DNA of 20,770 nucleotides from an uncultured Eubacteriales bacterium (GTDB taxonomy: Bacteria > Bacillota > Clostridia > Oscillospirales > Oscillospiraceae), in the NCBI GenBank assembly GCA_934567745.1, contig CAKTJM010000016.1:1-20770 (forward strand). Reading direction: 5' to 3'. Numbering within the stretch: position 1 is the first letter of the stretch; each line of letters starts with the position of its first letter. The notes beneath the pieces are model-generated. The model saw only the letters and a program-made list of their open reading frames with translations. It was not told where the DNA came from and ran no database searches. Both the position numbers and the translations under genes were made by a program. Below, piece after piece: positions 6,606 through 13,846 of this stretch.

Positions 6606-6980
6606 TCAGGCCTTCCACAGCCCGTGGAGGTTGCAGTACTCGTAGGCGGCGACGACCTTGTCGCCGGGAGCCAGGGCGAAGACGGCGCGGGGCGCGTCGC
6701 CGGGCTTGAGGGCCTTGCGCTGGTTGCCCTGCTCGGTGTGGAGGGCGATCCACTGGATGGAGTGCTTCTCCTCCATGGGGTGCAGGGTGGAGCCGACGGT
6801 GACGGTGACCAGGCTGCCGTCCTGCTCGATGACGGGGACGTGCTTCTCGGTGGCGGAGTCGGCGGTCTTCGGGACCATCTCGACGACCTCGTCGCCGCAG
6901 CAGACGGCCTTGACGCCGGAGGGCTGGACGTAGGCGAGGATGTTGCCGCAGTGGGAACACTTGTAGAACTTCATTTCCAT
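6606..6980 (-). CDS. dfx: Desulfoferrodoxin (superoxide reductase)
   Basis: The enzyme reduces superoxide to hydrogen peroxide without releasing oxygen, a typical oxygen defence of anaerobes. The 124-aa protein has both iron sites. Center I is the desulforedoxin type, with Cys 8, 11, 27 and 28 (YKCSHCGN and VCCG). Center II has the family His and Cys ligands in EKHVPVI, LHPMEEKHSIQWIAL and the C-terminal YEYCNLHGLW. Length fits the two-iron class. The first ATG (MEMKFY) is preferred over the second because GGAG lies 8 nt before it. The gene is monocistronic and divergent from a Crp/Fnr-family regulator, which suggests shared redox control. Confidence in the product is high. Confidence 0.95.
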   Translation of the reverse strand: MEMKFYKCSHCGNILAYVQPSGVKAVCCGDEVVEMVPKTADSATEKHVPVIEQDGSLVTVTVGSTLHPMEEKHSIQWIALHTEQGNQRKALKPGDAPRAVFALAPGDKVVAAYEYCNLHGLWKA

Positions 6981-7117
6981 GGTAGTATCTCCTTTTATCT
7001 TTTCTTTCGTTATCGTATGGGCGTCGTTCGCGGATCTTTTGGCCCGATCGTGTTTTTGGTGTATCGCTCAGGGCCATCTTGTGATATGATGATAGCATCT
7101 CGAAATGGTCGGCGGCA

Positions 7118-7130
7118 GTGATATAGTCAC
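7118..7130. promoter_or_regulatory. Candidate Crp/Fnr-type half-site pair
   Basis: GTGA-TATAG-TCAC is an inverted repeat in the 192-bp dfx/regulator intergenic region, within AGTGATATAGTCACAAAG. It resembles a Crp site but with a 5-bp rather than 6-bp spacer. Overlapping divergent -10-like hexamers lie nearby (TATGAT at 7085-7090 on plus, TATCAT at 7094-7089 on minus), neither with a good -35. That would fit activator-dependent promoters. Binding is inferred only. Confidence 0.35.
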
Positions 7131-7172
7131 AAAGGCCGAAAAAAATCTCTGCGAGGAAGAGGAGGCGCACAG

Positions 7173-7823
7173 ATGGAGGAGAACATCACGTTCTATCGCG
7201 ACCTGACGCCGGAGCAGCGGGACCTGATGGACCGCACCCTGCTCCGCCAGAGCTTTCGGAAGGGGCAGCTCGTCCACCGCCACGGGGACAGCTGCGTGGG
7301 CATCATCTACGTCCGGACGGGCCGGCTGGCCTTCTCGATCATCTCGGAGGAGGGGCGGGAGATCACCCTCTTCCGCGCGGAGCCGGGCATGACCTGCGTC
7401 CTCTCCGCCGCCTGCGTCTTCCGCGGACTGACGATGGAGAGCAGCATCGTGACGGAGGTCCCGACGGAGGTGTCGGTCCTGCCCGCGCCGGTCCTCTCCC
7501 AGCTCATGCAGGAGAACAAGGACGTCGAGCGGCTGGTGTACAAGCTGGCGGTCGAGCGGTTCTCGACGGTGGTCCAGTCCCTTGAGCGGGTGCTCTTCTT
7601 CGGGCTGGAGCGGCGGCTGGCCCTCTTCCTGCGGGAGGAGTGCGCGCGGCGGCGCGGCCCGACCTTCGCCGCCACGCACGAGCAGATCGCGCGGTACATC
7701 GGCTCCTCGCGGGAGGTCGTCACGCGCGCGCTCAACCAGCTCGCGGGCCGCGGGATCGTCTCCCTCGGCCGCGGGACCGTGACGGTCCTGGACCCGGACA
7801 CGCTCGACGACCTGGCAGAATGA
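7173..7823 (+). CDS. Crp/Fnr-family transcriptional regulator
   Basis: This 216-aa protein has an N-terminal cyclic-nucleotide-type beta-barrel (about residues 15-125), a dimerisation helix and a C-terminal winged helix-turn-helix. The recognition region is ATHEQIARYIGSSREVVTRA, then LNQL, at about 167-190. It lacks the four-cysteine iron-sulfur cluster of E. coli Fnr. It does have a Cys pair in TCVLSAAC (about 75 and 81), which I recall in clostridial redox-type members, so a redox or NO signal is possible. GAGGAGG, 7 nt before the ATG, supports the start. It is divergent from dfx and followed by the alcohol dehydrogenase 12 bp later, which it may control. The effector is unknown. Confidence 0.88.
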   Translation: MEENITFYRDLTPEQRDLMDRTLLRQSFRKGQLVHRHGDSCVGIIYVRTGRLAFSIISEEGREITLFRAEPGMTCVLSAACVFRGLTMESSIVTEVPTEVSVLPAPVLSQLMQENKDVERLVYKLAVERFSTVVQSLERVLFFGLERRLALFLREECARRRGPTFAATHEQIARYIGSSREVVTRALNQLAGRGIVSLGRGTVTVLDPDTLDDLAE

Positions 7824-7835
7824 GGAGGACACGCC

Positions 7836-9005
7836 ATGCAGCAGGATTTTGAATACTTCAACCCGACCCAGGTCATCTTCGGCCGTCAGGCGCTCGACCG
7901 GCTCCCGGAGCAGCTCTCGTACTACGGCGAGAGCGTCCTCCTGGCCTACGGCGGCGGCTCGATCCACCGCACAGGCCTGTACGACCGCGTGCAGGACGCC
8001 CTGCGCCGCAGCGGCAAGCGCGTGACGGACTTCCCCGGCATCATGCCGAACCCGACGTATGAGAAGGTGCTCGAGGGCGGCCGTCTGGCCCGCGCCTGCG
8101 GCGCGGACCTGATCCTGGCCGTCGGCGGCGGGTCGGTCATCGACTGCGCGAAGGCCGTGGCCCTCGCGGCGGTGGAGGACGGCGACCTCTGGACCCGCTT
8201 CTTCCTGGAGAAGCGCGGGCCGGAGCGGATGCCCCTGCCGGTCGGCGCGGTGCTGACCATGGTCGGCACCGGGTCGGAGATGGACGGCGACGCCGTCGTG
8301 ACGAACGAGGCGACCCACCGCAAGACCTCGTGCTGGGACTATACGCTCTATCCCAAGTTCGCCATCTGCGACCCGCAGCTGACCTACACCGTCCCGGAGT
8401 ACCAGATGGTCTCCGGCAGCTTCGACATCCTCTCCCACATCATGGAGACCTACTTCAGCCCCGACGACGAGGACAACCTCTCCGACGACCTGGCCGAGGC
8501 GGTCATGCGCAGCGTCATCCGCAACACGGCGGCGGCCCTGCGCGATCCGCACGACTACACCGCCCGCAGCAACCTCATGTGGGCCTCGTCCCTGGCGCTG
8601 AGCGGCCTGCTCGCCCCGTCGAAGCGGGAGGACTGGGAGGTCCACCAGATCCAGCACCAGCTCGGCGCCTACTACGACTGCGCCCACGGGATGGGTCTGG
8701 CGGCGGTGTCCCCGGCGTACTACCGGACGATCCTGCCCTACGCCGTCCCGCGGTTCAAGCGGTTCGCCGTGAACGTCTGGGGCATCGACCCCGCCGGGCG
8801 CACCGACGAGGAGGTCGCCCACGCGGGCATCGACGCTCTGGCGCAGTACATCCGCGAGAGCCGGATGACGCCGACCCTCCGCGCCCTTGGCATCCCGGAC
8901 GAGAGCCGCCTGGCGGAGATCGCCGACACGGTGACCCTGCGCCGCGGGGGCTATCACCAGCTCACCCGCGACGAGGTCCTCGCGATCCTGCGGGCGAGCT
9001 TCTGA
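7836..9005 (+). CDS. Iron-containing alcohol dehydrogenase (YqhD/BDH type)
   Basis: This cytosolic group III alcohol dehydrogenase probably reduces aldehydes to alcohols with NAD(P)H, as butanol dehydrogenases and YqhD do. The 389-aa length is typical. The nucleotide motif VGGGSVIDCAKA starts at about residue 96. The metal ligands fit the family: Asp197 and His201 (FDILSHIMETY), His270 and His284 (HQIQHQLGAYYDCAHGMGLA), with the 14-residue spacing of the last two conserved. GAGGAGG overlaps the end of the regulator gene, so the two are coupled. A 15-bp gap leads to the next gene. Substrate and cofactor preference cannot be read from the sequence. Confidence 0.93.
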   Translation: MQQDFEYFNPTQVIFGRQALDRLPEQLSYYGESVLLAYGGGSIHRTGLYDRVQDALRRSGKRVTDFPGIMPNPTYEKVLEGGRLARACGADLILAVGGGSVIDCAKAVALAAVEDGDLWTRFFLEKRGPERMPLPVGAVLTMVGTGSEMDGDAVVTNEATHRKTSCWDYTLYPKFAICDPQLTYTVPEYQMVSGSFDILSHIMETYFSPDDEDNLSDDLAEAVMRSVIRNTAAALRDPHDYTARSNLMWASSLALSGLLAPSKREDWEVHQIQHQLGAYYDCAHGMGLAAVSPAYYRTILPYAVPRFKRFAVNVWGIDPAGRTDEEVAHAGIDALAQYIRESRMTPTLRALGIPDESRLAEIADTVTLRRGGYHQLTRDEVLAILRASF

Positions 9006-9020
9006 GAGGGGGGACGCAGG

Positions 9021-9449
9021 ATGGTGGAAATGACCTTCGACGAGGTGGCGGAGCTGCTCGACGAGATGGCCGAGACCTTCCCGCCGGTCTTCTTCACGGA
9101 GCTCAACGGCGGGATCATCCTCGAAGAGGAGGAGAAGTGGGACCCGACCTTCCCGCCCCGCGAGATCTTCTTCCTGGGCGAGTACATCCAGGACGGCTGC
9201 CTGGGCCGGTCCATCGCGCTGTACTACGGCTCCTTCCTCGCCACGGCCCGCAATGAGGAGTGGGACGAGGAGACCTGGCGCGACGAGCTGTACACGACCC
9301 TCGCCCACGAATTCACGCACCACATGGAGTCCCTGGCCAACGAGCACGGTCTGGACGACAAGGACGAGGCCGATATGCTCCAATATCTGGAAGATCACCG
9401 GCTCCTCGGCGACGATCCGTCGCCGGAGGACGGGGAAGATGACAAATGA
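9021..9449 (+). CDS. Small zincin-type metallopeptidase family protein
   Basis: The protein has 142 aa and no signal peptide. The active-site motif is HEFTH at residues 96-100, preceded by DELYTTLA and followed by HMESLANEHGLDDKDE, the pattern of the short minimal zincin family (PF06262-like). The protein is very acidic, notably EEEEKWD and the C-terminal tail. Family members are common in Clostridia and Actinobacteria, but I know of no defined substrate. GAGGGGGG precedes the ATG. It is the third gene of the Crp/Fnr-alcohol dehydrogenase operon. No clear terminator follows; only a weak A/T hairpin lies near 9459-9476. Confidence 0.8.
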   Translation: MVEMTFDEVAELLDEMAETFPPVFFTELNGGIILEEEEKWDPTFPPREIFFLGEYIQDGCLGRSIALYYGSFLATARNEEWDEETWRDELYTTLAHEFTHHMESLANEHGLDDKDEADMLQYLEDHRLLGDDPSPEDGEDDK

Positions 9450-9503
9450 TGCCAAGATATTGAAAAATATCTCGATCGAAGCACAAAATATCCGTCAAAA
9501 ATG

Positions 9504-9532
9504 TTGAAATCTCTGTTTATTTGTAGTATCAT
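9504..9532 (+). promoter_or_regulatory. Promoter of sepF
   Basis: TTGAAA (9504-9509) and TATCAT (9527-9532) are separated by 17 bp. They sit in an A/T-rich stretch that contrasts with the GC-rich surroundings. Confidence 0.8.
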
Positions 9533-9552
9533 GGTGAAAAACCGAATGTGAC

Positions 9553-9593
9553 GCCAGCGGGATGCGGCCGTCGTCCTGCGTCCCCCGGCTGGC
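9553..9593 (+). other. Hairpin in the sepF 5' leader
   Basis: GCCAGC (9553-9558) pairs with GCTGGC (9588-9593), and the arms continue imperfectly through GGGATGC and GCGTCCC. The hairpin lies in the roughly 87-nt leader between promoter and start codon and is not followed by a U-tract. A role in mRNA stability or translation is possible. No known riboswitch was recognised. Confidence 0.45.
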
Positions 9594-9626
9594 TGATACC
9601 GTAGAGAGGGAAAGGGAGGACTGGTT

Positions 9627-10022
9627 ATGGCATTCTGGAGCGCACTGCGGCGCAGAGCGGACGAGGAAGACCTGTACGAGGAGCAGGAGGGCACTTACGC
9701 CTACGAAGACGAGGTAGACAGCGGTTGGGAGACCCCCGGCGTGCAGCCGATCCGCAGCGCCGCCGACATGCAGATCGTGACCCTTGAGCCGACGAAGTAC
9801 GAGGATGCGTCCAGCATCGCCGACCACCTGCGCGATATGAAGTTCGTGGTCCTGAACCTGGCCAAGGCGGACATGGCCGTCGCGCGCCGTCTGCTGGACT
9901 TCATCTCCGGCGTGGCCTATTCCGAGGACGGCCACATCATGAAGGTCGCGGAGCAGGTCTACGTCGCCGCCCCCTATTTCGTCGATCTCCTCAGCGAGAC
10001 CGACGACACCCGCTTCTTCTGA
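9627..10022 (+). CDS. sepF: Cell division protein SepF
   Basis: SepF binds FtsZ bundles and anchors the Z-ring to the membrane in Gram-positive bacteria. The 131-aa protein has an N-terminal helix (MAFWSALRRRADEED) that fits the amphipathic membrane-binding segment. An acidic linker follows, then the SepF domain at about residues 48-130 with ADHLRDMKFVVLNLAK, RRLLDFISGVAYSEDG and the C-terminal VYVAAPYFVDLL. Length is slightly short because the linker is short. AGGGAGGA lies before the ATG. It stands alone with its own promoter and terminator, not beside ylmE or ylmG as in many Firmicutes. Confidence 0.92.
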   Translation: MAFWSALRRRADEEDLYEEQEGTYAYEDEVDSGWETPGVQPIRSAADMQIVTLEPTKYEDASSIADHLRDMKFVVLNLAKADMAVARRLLDFISGVAYSEDGHIMKVAEQVYVAAPYFVDLLSETDDTRFF

Positions 10023-10044
10023 GCGGCAGAAAAAGGAACGAAGG

Positions 10045-10077
10045 AAAGCGCTGTGGTCAAGAGCCACAGCGCTTTTT
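10045..10077 (+). terminator. Intrinsic terminator of sepF
   Basis: AAAGCGCTGTGG and CCACAGCGCTTT form a perfect 12-bp stem with a 7-nt loop, ending in a run of five T. It lies 22 bp past the sepF stop. Confidence 0.92.
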
Positions 10078-10135
10078 CATGTGTGTCTATGCAGATCGGA
10101 CGTCCATCGGATCTCCCTTGCATAGCGAAGTGCGC

Positions 10136-10273
10136 CCTTCCGCACACGGCCATAGTGCAGCGTATCGCGCCGTGGCAGACACCCTCTCAGTCGCGGCTCT
10201 GCCGTGACTGAGAGGGTACAGGGACGGAGCGTTCTGCACAGCGTCATGTACGGAACACCCACAGAGCAGAGGG
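10136..10273. repeat. Interspersed repeat copy D
   Basis: It starts with CCTTCCGCACACGG, as in copy B. It then has a long palindrome: ACCCTCTCAGTCGCGGC (10181-10197), a TCT loop and GCCGTGACTGAGAGGGT (10201-10217), with 17-bp arms and one G-T mismatch. A 50-bp block at 10224-10273 is about 92 percent identical to 15913-15962. The copy sits between the sepF terminator and the 3' end of galE. Bases 10078-10135 and 10274-10303 hold nothing recognisable. Confidence 0.85.
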
Positions 10274-10303
10274 AGACAAACGCTCCGACCTCTCAACGGT
10301 GCC

Positions 10304-11323
10304 TCACCGCCCGTACCCCTCCGGGTTCCGGCTCTGCCAGCGCCAGGAGTCCGCGCACATCTCGTCGATGCCGTGGTCCGCCTGCCAGCCGAGCACCTCC
10401 CGTGCGCGGGTGGTGTCCGCCCACAGGGCGGCCACGTCGCCCGGCCGCCGGGGATCGACCACGTAGGGGAGCGTCCGCCCGCACGCCCGTTCATAGGCGT
10501 GGAGGACGTCGAGCACACTGTGCCCCTCGCCGGTGCCCAGGTTGCACACGAGCGGCCCACCGTCGTGCGCCGCCAGCCACCGCAGGGCGGCGACGTGCCC
10601 GCGCGCCAGGTCCACCACGTGGATGTAGTCCCGCACGCCGGTCCCGTCCGGGGTGGGCCAGTCGTCCCCGAAGACGTGCAGCCGGTCGAGCTGACCGGCG
10701 GCGACCTTGGCGATGTACGGCACGAGGTTGTTGGGGATCCCGTTCGGGTCCTCGCCGATCAGGCCGGAGGGATGCGCCCCGATGGGATTGAAGTACCGCA
10801 GCAGCGCCACGCGCAGGCCGGGGTCCGCCCGGCAGCAGTCGGTGAGGATCTGCTCGATGGCGAGCTTCGTCTGTCCGTAGGGGTTCGTCGCGCTCAGGGG
10901 CGCGTCCTCGCGGATCGGCACGGAGGACGGGTCGCCGTACACCGTCGCGGAGGAGGAGAAGACGAACTGCCGCACGCCGTGCCGCTGCATCGCCTCCAGC
11001 AGGGAGAGGGTGCAGCGGAGGTTGTTCGCGTAATAGGCGAGCGGCCGCGCGACGCTCTCGCCCACGGCCTTGAGCGCGGCGAAGTGGATGACCGCCTCGA
11101 TGTCCGGGTGCGCCGCGAACACCTGCTCGGCCGCCTCCGGCACGCACAGGTCCACCTCGTGGAACGGCACGGCCCGCCCCGCGATCCGCTCCACCCGGCG
11201 GACCGCCTCCGCACTGGAATTGACCAGGTCGTCCGCCACGACCACCTCGTAGCCCGCCTGGAGCAGCTCCACGCAGGTGTGGCTGCCGATGTACCCCGCG
11301 CCGCCGCTGACCAAGATCGTCAT
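10304..11323 (-). CDS. galE: UDP-glucose 4-epimerase
   Basis: GalE interconverts UDP-glucose and UDP-galactose, linking galactose use to envelope sugar synthesis. The 339-aa protein has the NAD-binding start MTILVSGGAGYIGSH, the catalytic serine/threonine region FSSSATVYG, the YxxxK motif YGQTK, LRYFNPIGAHPSG and the late blocks TGVRDYIHVVDLARGH and NLGTGEG. These are all diagnostic of GalE. The start at 11323 was chosen because the dinucleotide fold begins at residue 2 and GGGAGCGAGG precedes it. The open frame extending upstream is antisense to the peptidase gene. It is transcribed alone and divergently from the peptidase/exporter pair. Confidence 0.96.
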   Translation of the reverse strand: MTILVSGGAGYIGSHTCVELLQAGYEVVVADDLVNSSAEAVRRVERIAGRAVPFHEVDLCVPEAAEQVFAAHPDIEAVIHFAALKAVGESVARPLAYYANNLRCTLSLLEAMQRHGVRQFVFSSSATVYGDPSSVPIREDAPLSATNPYGQTKLAIEQILTDCCRADPGLRVALLRYFNPIGAHPSGLIGEDPNGIPNNLVPYIAKVAAGQLDRLHVFGDDWPTPDGTGVRDYIHVVDLARGHVAALRWLAAHDGGPLVCNLGTGEGHSVLDVLHAYERACGRTLPYVVDPRRPGDVAALWADTTRAREVLGWQADHGIDEMCADSWRWQSRNPEGYGR

Positions 11324-11357
11324 CGTCCTCGCTCCCTTCGCTGTCGTTCGTGGCCCC

Positions 11358-11386
11358 ATTATACCGCACCGCCGCGGATTTGTCAC
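11358..11386 (-). promoter_or_regulatory. Promoter of galE
   Basis: On the minus strand, GTGACA (11386-11381) and a perfect TATAAT (11363-11358) are 17 bp apart, about 35 bp from the start codon. Confidence 0.82.
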
Positions 11387-11396
11387 CGAAAATCTC

Positions 11397-11425
11397 TTGC
11401 ACAGCAAGGGGAAGATCACTATAAT
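11397..11425 (+). promoter_or_regulatory. Promoter of the peptidase/exporter operon
   Basis: TTGCAC (11397-11402) and TATAAT (11420-11425) are separated by 17 bp. The galE -35 lies only 10 bp away on the other strand. Confidence 0.82.
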
Positions 11426-11455
11426 AGAGGAAAAGCCACGAAAGGAGGGCACGCC

Positions 11456-11932
11456 GTGGCCAAGATCGTCGATATCCACACCTATCTCCCGGTCCTCATC
11501 GACCTGATCGAGCGGGGGGAGTCGGTCACCGTGACCGTCACCGGCAGCAGCATGACGCCCTTCCTGGTGCACGGCCGGGACCAGATCCGCTTCCGCCGGC
11601 CGGACGGCCCCCTGCGGCGCGGGGACCTGGCCTTCTTCCGCCGCGCGACGGGCGCCTATGTGATGCACCGCGTCGCGCGCGTCGATGCGCAGGGGCGGTA
11701 CTACCTGGTCGGCGACGGCCAGCAGGCGGTCGAGGGCCCCATCCGTCCGGAGCAGGTCTTCGGTCAGGTCACGGAGGTCTGCCGCAAGGGGCGGTGGATC
11801 GGGCCGGAGGACCGCTGCTGGCGGTTCTTCGCGGGGCCGTGGCTGACGCTGCGCCCTCTGCGCCCGCTCCTGCGCGGGGCCTACGGGCGCGTCGCGCGGC
11901 ATCGAACGAAACGAGGTGAGCCATCTGGATAA
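11456..11932 (+). CDS. S24/S26-family (signal peptidase-like) protein
   Basis: This 158-aa protein has the SPase I/LexA-type core. The nucleophile motif is TGSSMTPFL (Ser32). A second block, GDLAFFRRATGAYVMHRVARVD, has His71 where bacterial SPase I has Lys, as in the ER/SipW type. YYLVGDGQ follows. Unlike SipW or LepB there is no N-terminal membrane segment, and the C-terminus is basic and only weakly hydrophobic. The GTG start is preceded by AAAGGAGGG, and no upstream ATG fits the promoter. The gene overlaps the ABC exporter gene by 17 bp, which suggests joint work in secretion or peptide maturation. The substrate is unknown. Confidence 0.75.
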   Translation: MAKIVDIHTYLPVLIDLIERGESVTVTVTGSSMTPFLVHGRDQIRFRRPDGPLRRGDLAFFRRATGAYVMHRVARVDAQGRYYLVGDGQQAVEGPIRPEQVFGQVTEVCRKGRWIGPEDRCWRFFAGPWLTLRPLRPLLRGAYGRVARHRTKRGEPSG

Positions 11933-13712
11933 GGAAAAAGATCCGACCTTCCTCGGCTCGGCCTTCCTGGGCATCCTCCGCCGCAAGCGGAAGGACGGCA
12001 GCTTCCGCGAGCTGCTGGACGACTGGCGCTGGATCCTCGCCTACACGAGGCAGTACAAGGGCGCGGTCCTGCTGTACGTCCTGCTCGGCGTGCTCAGCGC
12101 GTCCTTCGGACTGGTCTCGGCGGTGGCGAGCAAGTACACGATCGACGTCATCACCGGCTACGACACGGCGCGGCTCTCGGTGGTCATCGCGATCATGGTC
12201 GGCTCCGCCGTGGCGGGCATCGCCTTGCGGTGCCTGACCTCCCGCGTCTCGACCAAGGTGAGCCTGTACGTGAACAACGACATCCAGGCGTCCGTCTTCG
12301 ACAAGATCCTGGACGCGGACTGGCTGGCCCTGAGCCGCTTCGCCCACGGGGACGTGCTCAACCGCTTCAACAGCGACGTGAAGACGGTCGCGGGCAACGC
12401 GATCAGCTGGCTGCCGGACCTCGTGATCGGCCTGTACACCTTCGCGGCGACCTTCGCGGTGATCTGTTATTATAATGTGGTGATGGCCTTGATCGCGCTG
12501 GCGAGCGCGCCGGTGCTGCTGCTCTCGTCGCGGTACCTGATCCTGCGCCTGCGGCGGCACAACCAGGAGCTGAAGGTGATGGACAGCCGCCTGATGTCCT
12601 TCGAGGCCGAGGCGTTCTACCACATGGACACCATCAAGGGCTTCGGCCTGATGGCCCGCTACGGCGCGGGCCTGCGCAGGCTCCAGAGCGCCTACAAGAA
12701 GGTCGCGCTGGACTACAACCGCTTCACCATCGAGACGGACGCGGCCCTGTCGCTGCTGGGGTCCCTGGTGCAGTTCGCGGCCTTCGGCTACTGCCTGTAC
12801 CTGCTGTGGACGCACCAGATCGCCTACGGCACGATGGTCCTCTTCCTCTCGCAGAGCGCGAAGCTCTCCTCGACCTTCAACGGCATGGTATCGATCGTCC
12901 CGGCCTTCCTGAACAGCGCCGTCTCCGCCCACCGCATCCGGGAGCTGGTCCAGCTCGAGCGGGAGCGGCACGACCCGGCCAGCGGGGCGCTCGACCCGCT
13001 GGCGGCCGACGGCTTCACGGCGGAGCTGTCCGGCGTGCGCTTCGCCTACGCCGAGGAGCCAGGCCCGGTGCTGGAGGACGCCGTCTTCCGCGCCGCCCCC
13101 GGCGAGATCGTGGCCCTGGTCGGCCCGTCCGGCGAGGGGAAGACGACCGTGATCCGGCTCCTGCTTGGTCTCGTCCGGCCGCAGGAGGGCCGGGCGGTCC
13201 TCCGCGCCCGCGACGGCACGGCGGTGGAGATGAACGCCGAGACCCGCCGCCAGTTCTCCTACGTCCCGCAGGGGAACACGATCCTCGCGGGCACGATCGC
13301 GGAGAACCTGCGCATGGTCCGCCCGGACGCGACGGACGAGGAGCTGCGCGCGGCGCTGGAGCAGGCGTGCGCGTGGGGCTTCGTGTCGAAGCTGCCGGAC
13401 GGGCTGGACAGCGCGGTCGGCGAGGGCGGCCGCGGCCTGTCCGAGGGGCAGGCGCAGCGGATCGCGATCGCGCGGGCGATCCTGCGCGACGCGCCGGTGC
13501 TGCTGCTGGACGAGGCGACGTCGGCGCTGGACGTGGCGACGGAGCGGCAGATCCTGCGCAGCATCGTCCGCAGCCGCCCGAACAAGACCTGCATCGTGAC
13601 GACGCACCGGCCGACGGTCCTCGGTCTGGCCGACCGGGTGTACCGCGTCTCGGACCGCCGCCTGGAGCAGCTGGGGGCCGAGGAGGCGGCGCGGCTGGCG
13701 ATGGAGTTCTGA
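11916..13712 (+). CDS. ABC exporter, fused membrane and ATPase domains
   Basis: This half-transporter of up to 598 aa should dimerise in the membrane and export a peptide, lipid or drug. About six membrane segments lie between residues 45 and 320. The ATPase domain has Walker A GPSGEGKTT (about 401-409), signature LSEGQAQRIAIARA (about 507), Walker B VLLLDEATSALD and H-loop TTHRPT. The signature is LSEGQ rather than LSGGQ, a tolerated variant. No C39 peptidase domain is present. The annotated GTG at 11916 overlaps its own Shine-Dalgarno sequence. An in-frame CTG at 11925, correctly spaced after GAGGTGA, is an alternative. It is co-transcribed with the S26-like gene; the cargo is unknown. Confidence 0.9.
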   Translation: MSHLDKEKDPTFLGSAFLGILRRKRKDGSFRELLDDWRWILAYTRQYKGAVLLYVLLGVLSASFGLVSAVASKYTIDVITGYDTARLSVVIAIMVGSAVAGIALRCLTSRVSTKVSLYVNNDIQASVFDKILDADWLALSRFAHGDVLNRFNSDVKTVAGNAISWLPDLVIGLYTFAATFAVICYYNVVMALIALASAPVLLLSSRYLILRLRRHNQELKVMDSRLMSFEAEAFYHMDTIKGFGLMARYGAGLRRLQSAYKKVALDYNRFTIETDAALSLLGSLVQFAAFGYCLYLLWTHQIAYGTMVLFLSQSAKLSSTFNGMVSIVPAFLNSAVSAHRIRELVQLERERHDPASGALDPLAADGFTAELSGVRFAYAEEPGPVLEDAVFRAAPGEIVALVGPSGEGKTTVIRLLLGLVRPQEGRAVLRARDGTAVEMNAETRRQFSYVPQGNTILAGTIAENLRMVRPDATDEELRAALEQACAWGFVSKLPDGLDSAVGEGGRGLSEGQAQRIAIARAILRDAPVLLLDEATSALDVATERQILRSIVRSRPNKTCIVTTHRPTVLGLADRVYRVSDRRLEQLGAEEAARLAMEF

Positions 13713-13751
13713 AAAAGAATTGAAAATGCTGACGGATCTTTCGGTTGACGG

Positions 13752-13780
13752 TTGCCCTTTTCGGGAGCATGTGGTAAAAT
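13752..13780 (+). promoter_or_regulatory. Promoter of the SLH protein gene
   Basis: TTGCCC (13752-13757) and TAAAAT (13775-13780) are 17 bp apart. A TTGACG just upstream is spaced too far (24 bp). The leader is about 60 nt and holds no convincing small ORF. Confidence 0.65.
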
Positions 13781-13846
13781 GAAGGCACGTATATATGCCG
13801 ACGCGGCATCGGAGCTAGAAAAAACGTTCAAATGGAGGTACACACA

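Noticed and set aside
7068..9455. 795-codon minus-strand frame over the regulator, dehydrogenase and zincin genes
   Set aside because: Antisense of three well-supported genes; no recognisable domain.
13728..13784. 18-codon ORF (MLTDLSVDG...) upstream of the SLH gene, considered as a precursor peptide for the exporter
   Set aside because: No ribosome-binding site, no leader-type sequence, and it overlaps the SLH gene promoter.
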